Assembly: GCA_011799875.1 (NCBI GenBank)
Contig: CM022299.1
Coordinates: forward strand, 337,674,447 to 337,738,446
Source of the DNA: Thinopyrum elongatum
Lineage: Eukaryota > Streptophyta > Magnoliopsida > Poales > Poaceae
DNA: 64,000 nt
Reading direction: 5' to 3'
Below the pieces are notes generated by a model, which was given only the letters and a program-made list of their open reading frames with translations, was not told the DNA's origin and did not search any database. Position 1 is the stretch's first letter, and each line of letters begins with the position of its first letter. The translations under genes and the position numbers were made by a program. Below, piece by piece: positions 59,192-64,000 of the stretch.

Positions 59192-59896
59192 ATGGCGGTG
59201 CATCATATCGCGGAGAATAAGGTGAGGCACCAAACAGAGGAGCTCCAGGCCAAGGATGCAGAGCTCAGGGCTAAGGACGTGGAGCTCCATGAGCTCAGGG
59301 AGGAGAAGAGTGTCGTGCTCCACCGTTATGAGCAGGAGTTCATGGAGTTTCAAAAGCGACAGGAGTCCGTCATAAAGATGCTTGAGGCGTCGGCGGCGTT
59401 GTTGCAGAAAGCGGGAGAAACCATAGGCGGTCAGGTGAGCCGGCGGGAGCATGAGCGGGCCAATCGTGACGAGGTCCAGGATCACCTCAACCACTTGCTG
59501 GGCCATGTTGCCACGCATGTGTTGCGGCTCCACGATTCCTACCGTCGTGCCAGCGCAACCATGTCGGCTATCGGGCTAAACCCGTTCGACCAACCCATCG
59601 ACTTCAACGAGCTGCGGCTTCCTGACCTGGTCTCCTTCTTCACCTATATCTCCGAGGAGCTGAACCATCTCCGCGCGGTGGTGGGGCCGGAGCTGGACAA
59701 GGAGGGGGTGCGGGTAGCCATCATCGTTGTCGGGCGAATCCTCTCCGGGCTTCGTCCCCGGAATCCATTTGTGCCATTGGACGCCGTCTTTGACGAGCTG
59801 GCTCCCGTCGACCGGGAGCGGGCTCTGTGGGCGGTGGCATCCTGCATCACCACCGTTGTGCGCCTAGAGAAGCAGAGGGACTTCGGTGCTGTTTAG
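59192..59896 (+). CDS. Hypothetical coiled-coil protein, 234 aa, intact ORF
   Basis: From ATG 59192 (MAVHHIAENKVRHQTEE) to TAG 59894-59896 without interruption. Residues about 12-80 form a charged, heptad-like coiled coil (ELQAKDAELRAKDVELHELR, then FMEFQKRQESVIKMLEASAA). Residues 90-234 look globular, with LLGHVATHVLRLHDSYRRA, LRLPDLVSFFTYISEEL and VAIIVVGRILSGL. The codons are GC-rich at third positions, as in real grass genes. The ATG at 59192 is chosen because an in-frame TTG further up is the only alternative. No introns are visible. The coiled coil plus helical C-terminal layout recalls the C-terminal part of antisense proteins of Gypsy elements (compare 25095-25940), so it may be an orphan piece of such a gene. 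Function unknown. Confidence 0.6.
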   Translation: MAVHHIAENKVRHQTEELQAKDAELRAKDVELHELREEKSVVLHRYEQEFMEFQKRQESVIKMLEASAALLQKAGETIGGQVSRREHERANRDEVQDHLNHLLGHVATHVLRLHDSYRRASATMSAIGLNPFDQPIDFNELRLPDLVSFFTYISEELNHLRAVVGPELDKEGVRVAIIVVGRILSGLRPRNPFVPLDAVFDELAPVDRERALWAVASCITTVVRLEKQRDFGAV

Positions 59897-60422
59897 GCGT
59901 CCTCTGCACGGGGATGCCGTGGCATAACATGACCATTGGATCAAACTCAGACGGTGCAGATCAGTCACTCTAGCACAAAGCACTATAGATGCATGCTTCA
60001 TATGGTTCCTATTAGGTGGAGTACTGTAGCAGCATACTCTTCGTGCACTGTAGCCCTAGTACTGTTAACATTGATCTCACCATTCATTCTTGGTCATACA
60101 GTCAAAAAAGGGGCAAGTTACACTATTGTTCATATTTGACATGCGCACAACACGTCAATGGATGTCAATCCTCTAGAGACACGCTTCCGGAGCGGCTATC
60201 GCCTCCATTCCTTGATTCTACTTCTCCGGTTGCCTTGTCTGCTAAAAATAATAATAGCATAGGATGCCTATACGCCGAGGTAGCACGGGATGGGAGGCAC
60301 ATACACGCCGGGGCCCACCCAGGACCGTATTCATGAATACTAGACGCGATGTAAACCAAAAATATGTTGAAACACTCGCAACAATATCCCTCACCACATA
60401 TTTATTTATAATTAGTTACTTT
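59897..60422. other. Intergenic sequence, no gene seen
   Basis: No repeat, domain or splice structure recognised between the 59192 ORF and the LTR. Confidence 0.5.
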
Positions 60423-61285
60423 TGTCGGTGTTCTGGGAACCAGGGTACCCAGACTTGCCTACCTGCAGCCCATGGCGTGGCTTCATCGACGGCCTGGTAC
60501 GGCCCATCTACAAGACTACCAAGACAAGACCCTCGCGAGGGGCCAAGCCTCGCGAGGCAGACGACGCCAAGACCTCCCGAGGGAGCGGCCTCCCCAGGCT
60601 GCCTCCTGAGGAGCGGAGATTCCTATGCAGGTGCCCAAACCTCATGAGGTTGCGGTGACACAAGCCATGACGACCAAGGCCAGGCGGGCGCCAGCGGGCA
60701 TAGAGGAGACAGTTTCCTCTTTGGTGCTAAGGAGGCAAGCGCAGGCGTGGGTTCTCGAGGACTCAGGCAAAGGTTTCCATTCCTGTGCAACGAGACCAAG
60801 ACCACCAGGACGGCAGGACGGATGTCATCACCGAGCCCACCGCAGCGTCATGCCAGAAGCTTTGCAGGCGAAGACCACCTTTCGTCAGGATAAGATGTAC
60901 TACTTGTCCCCTTTCAAATTGGCCGTTGTGGAATCCCTTCCCGCCTATGTTTTGGGAAGAGGACCAAGGCCACTATAAATATAGGCTAGCCACCACCGTA
61001 GAGGAGGACGAACCCCCCGGGATAAGATCCTTTCCACCCTCACCAGAGCAGACCTCACAAGGTTGTTCATCCTCAGCCCCTCGTGAGGCAAATCCACCAC
61101 AAAGCAGGAGTAGGGTCTTACACCGCAAGGTGGCTCGAACCTGGGTAAACTGTCGTGTTCATCTTCTTCCTTGTTCCTCGAGCTAGGCCATAGGGCGACA
61201 AGCTAGTTGGCTAGATAGGTTGAGTTCTTCGCACACGCCCCAGAGTTTGATCCTTTCTTGGGTCTGCGGAGCCCTGAATCTGACA
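60423..61285 (+). repeat. 5' LTR
   Basis: Starts TGTCGGTGTTC and ends GAATCTGACA. The TATA box TATAAATA is at 60973-60980. The R/U5-like motif AGCAGGAGTAGGGTCTTACA ... CGAACCTGGGTAAA lies at about 61102-61150, shared with the LTRs at 4092-5007 and 21604-31076. The primer-binding region follows at about 61287. Confidence 0.8.
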
Positions 61286-63054
61286 TTTGGCGCACCAGGT
61301 AGGGGCGTGTCGAAGCCTCTCTTCCACCGTTCGCTCCGCCGCCGCTCAGTCGTTCCTATGGCCGACGCTCGCCGTGTCCGTGCCGAGCGTCGGGCCGCTC
61401 GCGTCGCCCAGATGGCTCCCGCGGGCAACGGCGCTCCTCGCCGCTCTGCCTCCCCGGTGGTTAACACCGCCACTGACCCTGCTACTCGCGAACAGCAGGA
61501 CTCGTCGCTGCCACCATCCACGCGGCGCGATGGCCGCACCACGACCCCATCACCAACTCCGGCCGCGGCATCATCTTCTCACGTTCGTTGCGAGCCGGCG
61601 AATGCTATCGTCCGGCCAACGACCTCTACGATGACTGGCTCGCCCGCATCGCCGAGCTCGTCAACGCCACCGGTGAGGCCCCTGCACCATCCCGTTCACC
61701 TCGTCCTCCGCCGTCCATGGCGGGTGACATGGCTCACGGCGCGCCTCCCCCTCCTCCTCTGCACGGCACGGACCCCGAGCCCAGGCGTGAGGCACCCCAG
61801 CGCGACCCGCCACGCAGAGCGCCGACGCGCGATGAAGAAAGCTGCCAGGTGGTGCAGCGGTCCCAAGGAGAGGCGCGCGTGCTCCCAGCGCTGTCGCGTC
61901 AAGACCGCGTGCCGCCTGAGGCGGTGGCACGCGGGCGCCAAGACCATGCTCCTCCCATGCGACCAGCCCCTGTGAGTGCGGCAGGCTGTCGTGCTTTCAC
62001 CCCGAAGCTGCAACGTGTCGTCTGGCCCGACAAGTTCAAGCCGAATCTACCTCCACGCTACGACGGCACCCCCGACCCCGCTGAGTTCCTCCAGCTCTAT
62101 GAGCTGAGCATCAAGGCAGCAAACGGCAATGAGAAGGTCATGGCGAACTCGTTCCCCATGGCCCTCAAGGATAGCGCACGCTCTTGGCTCCTGAACCTCC
62201 TGGTGGGCTCGATCTCCACCTGGGACGAGCTCCGTGAGTGCTTCATCGCCAACTTCAAGGGCATTCGCGACCGCGCTCCTGCAGCAAGCGACCTGTGGCG
62301 CATAAAGCAGCAGCCGGGCGAGACCTTGCACAAGTACATACAGCACTTCACAAACGTTCGCCTCAAGATCCCGAAGGTGTCGGACAAGGCCATCATTTCG
62401 GCGTTCTCCGAGGGCGTCCGGGATGTCAAGATGAAGGAGGAGCTCGCCATACATGAGGACTTGTGCTCGGCTCTGGAGATGTTCAACATGGCCGCCAGGT
62501 GCACAAGGGCCGAGGAAGGTCACCTCTCCCTGCTGGAGCTTCCGGAGGTCGATCTTGAAGACAAGAAGGGCAAGGCTAAGGAGGTAAAGTGCAAGGGCCC
62601 CGCTGTGCTCGTGGCTGAACCTGAGATGAAGTGCGGCTGTGATCACACCGAATCCTCCAGGGGAAGCCGCCCGTTTTGCGTCTTCCACAACGTCCACAGC
62701 CACAACACCAATGACTGCCTGGAGCTCAGAGCAATCCGCGACGGGCGCCTTGGCCGCCGTCCCGAGCGCACCGTGGCTACGACCGCGGAGGAGGCCACAG
62801 AGGAGGCCGCTAGGACAACCGCGACCCCCGCCAGGACTGGCGCGATCAGCATCGTGAGGACCGCTGGCATGGCCAGCCTCGCGACGGCCCCTAGCGTGAC
62901 CAGCCCCGCGAGGACCGTCCTCAGGGCAATGCTGGCCTTCCTCTGCTGCTGCAGCCTCCAAGGAGAAACGACGACAACTACCAAGACGATGGGGCTGCGG
63001 GCTTCCAAAAGCCACGCGCGATCGCTTGCATCCTGGGTGGTGCTCAGGCCCTCG
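60423..63054 (+). mobile_element. Gypsy LTR retrotransposon, 5' LTR and gag, interrupted
   Basis: The LTR at 60423-61285 is followed by TTTGGCGCACCAGGTAGGGG, a typical Gypsy primer-binding context, and then gag. The element is cut by another insertion at 63055, so protease, pol and the 3' LTR are outside the window or displaced. Confidence 0.85.
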
Positions 63055-63057
63055 TGA
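61358..63057 (+). pseudogene. Gypsy gag polyprotein, frameshifted
   Basis: ATG 61358 (MADARRVRAERRAARVAQMA) opens a basic N-terminal region. A frame change near 61570 passes to the frame reading LRAGECYRPANDLYDDWLAR. The retrotransposon gag domain lies at about 62020-62520: KFKPNLPPRYDGTPDPAEFL, FPMALKDSARSWLLNL, WDELRECFIANFKG, LHKYIQHFTNVRLKIPKV. A Cys/His-containing segment CGCDHTESSRGSRPFCVFH follows near 62632. A second frame change before 62950 hides the conserved end, which in the correct frame reads FQKPRAIACILGGAQAL just before the insertion. The stop TGA at 63055-63057 is supplied by the inserted element, not by gag. Confidence 0.82.
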
Positions 63058-64000
63058 TGTTTGCTTGAACTACGTCGGTATTTCCCCAAAGAGGAAGGGA
63101 CAATGCAGCACAACAACGGTAGGTATTTCCCTTAGTGATGAGACCAAGATTATCGAACCAGTAGGAGAACCAAACAACACTACGTAAACAGCACCTGCAC
63201 ACAAAGAACAAATACTTGCAACCCGACGTGTTAAAGGGGTTGTCAATCCCTTTCGGGTAACGGCGAAAGAAATTGGCAAATGGAGATGAGAAAGTTGTAA
63301 TAGATTGATAGATGCAAATAAAAGCAAACAAAATTCAGTGAGGTATTTTTGGGTTTTTGATAATATAGATCTGAAAATAAAAGTAGCAAATAAATAAAAA
63401 AGGCAAATAGCAAAATAGATCTGAAAATATATGATGAGAAAATAGACCCGGGGGCTGTAGATTTCACTAGTGGCTTCTCTCGAGAAAAATAACATACGGT
63501 GGGTAAACAAATTACTGTTGGGTAATTGATAGAACTTCAAATAATTATGACGATATCCAGGCAATGATCATTATATAGGCATCACGTCCAAGATTAGTAG
63601 ACCGACTCCTGCCTGCATCTACTACTATTACTCAACACATCGACCGCTATCCAGCATGCATCTAGTGTATTAAGTTCATGGAGAAACGGAGTAATGCAAT
63701 AAGAACGATGACATGATGTAGACAAGATCTATTTATGTAGAAATAGACCCCATCTTGTTATCCTTAATAGCAATGATACATACATGCCGGTTCCCCTTCT
63801 GTCACTGGGATCAAGCACCGTAAGATCGAACCCATCACAAAACACCTCTTCCCATGGCAAGAAAAATCGATCTAGTTGGCCTAACTAAACCAAAGATTTG
63901 AAGAAGAAATACGAGGCTATAGGTAATCATGCATATAAGAGATCAAAAGACTCAAATAACTTTCATGGATAAAAACATAGATCTAATCATAAACTCAAAG
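63055..64000. mobile_element. Second LTR-type element inserted in gag, truncated by window end
   Basis: Begins TGATGTTTGCTTGAACTACG directly after CCTCG in the gag codons for AQAL. The sequence is non-coding, with AT-rich stretches and strings such as ACCCGGGGGCTGTAG and TTTCACTAGTGGCTTCTCTC. From memory it resembles a high-copy Triticeae LTR, but the far end and target duplication are outside the window. Its internal parts are not visible. Confidence 0.55.

Noticed and set aside
62047..63015. 322-codon minus-strand frame
   Set aside because: It lies antisense to a clear gag domain in GC-rich sequence; the gag frame on + explains the openness.
1..64000. CRISPR arrays, bacterial operons, rRNA genes
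   Set aside because: Tandem repeats here lack regular spacer structure, introns and MITEs show a plant nuclear genome, and no rRNA-like sequence was seen.

Overview
The window reads as an intergenic to gene-remnant stretch of a large grass genome, most likely a Triticeae species (wheat or a relative). This rests on Gypsy LTRs of Triticeae type, a large CACTA transposon with CACTACAAAAAAAA termini, Stowaway and PIF/Harbinger MITEs, and decayed F-box and B3 genes split by plant-type GT-AG introns. I see no rRNA, convincing tRNA, CRISPR or bacterial operon structure. The assignment is inference from sequence style, not a database match.

Layout. 1-5007: 3' part of a Gypsy element on + (dead RNase H/integrase, an antisense B3-domain gene remnant, 3' LTR). 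5008-10200: an F-box/LRR/FBD pseudogene (6249-8514), preceded by a GC-rich repeated promoter region and followed by a CACTA-like element with exact 84-bp tandem repeats. 10265-17070: one or two broken minus-strand copies of a multi-exon gene, one with a 30-nt micro-exon present four times. About 16960-19220: a segment found again at about 55860-58500. 19745-20395: a Pro/Ala-rich minus-strand pseudogene. 21604-31076: a complete minus-strand Gypsy-type element with LTRs and a 5-bp duplication (ACCGG). It has gag-protease, no visible RT/RNase H/integrase, and an antisense plus-strand gene. 31131-55839: a CACTA transposon of about 24.7 kb with matching TIRs and a TTT duplication. Inside it are a minus-strand array with four copies of a promoter/first-exon module and seven copies of a small exon, and on + a broken gene of the same family as 10-17 kb. 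55840-58500: right copy of the duplicated segment, carrying four head-to-tail copies of a foldback MITE. 59192-59896: an intact 234-aa coiled-coil ORF. 60423-64000: 5' LTR and gag of another Gypsy element, cut by a further insertion at 63055.

How it fits together. Nearly everything recognisable is mobile or broken. The LTR element and the CACTA element landed only 54 bp apart in what was a locus near a tandem duplication. The two Gypsy elements whose 3' region is visible both carry an antisense host-like gene between the polyprotein and the 3' LTR. The CACTA element has a TNPA-like partner gene but no visible TNP2-type transposase, so it is probably non-autonomous. Its minus-strand module array is the least expected structure in the window.
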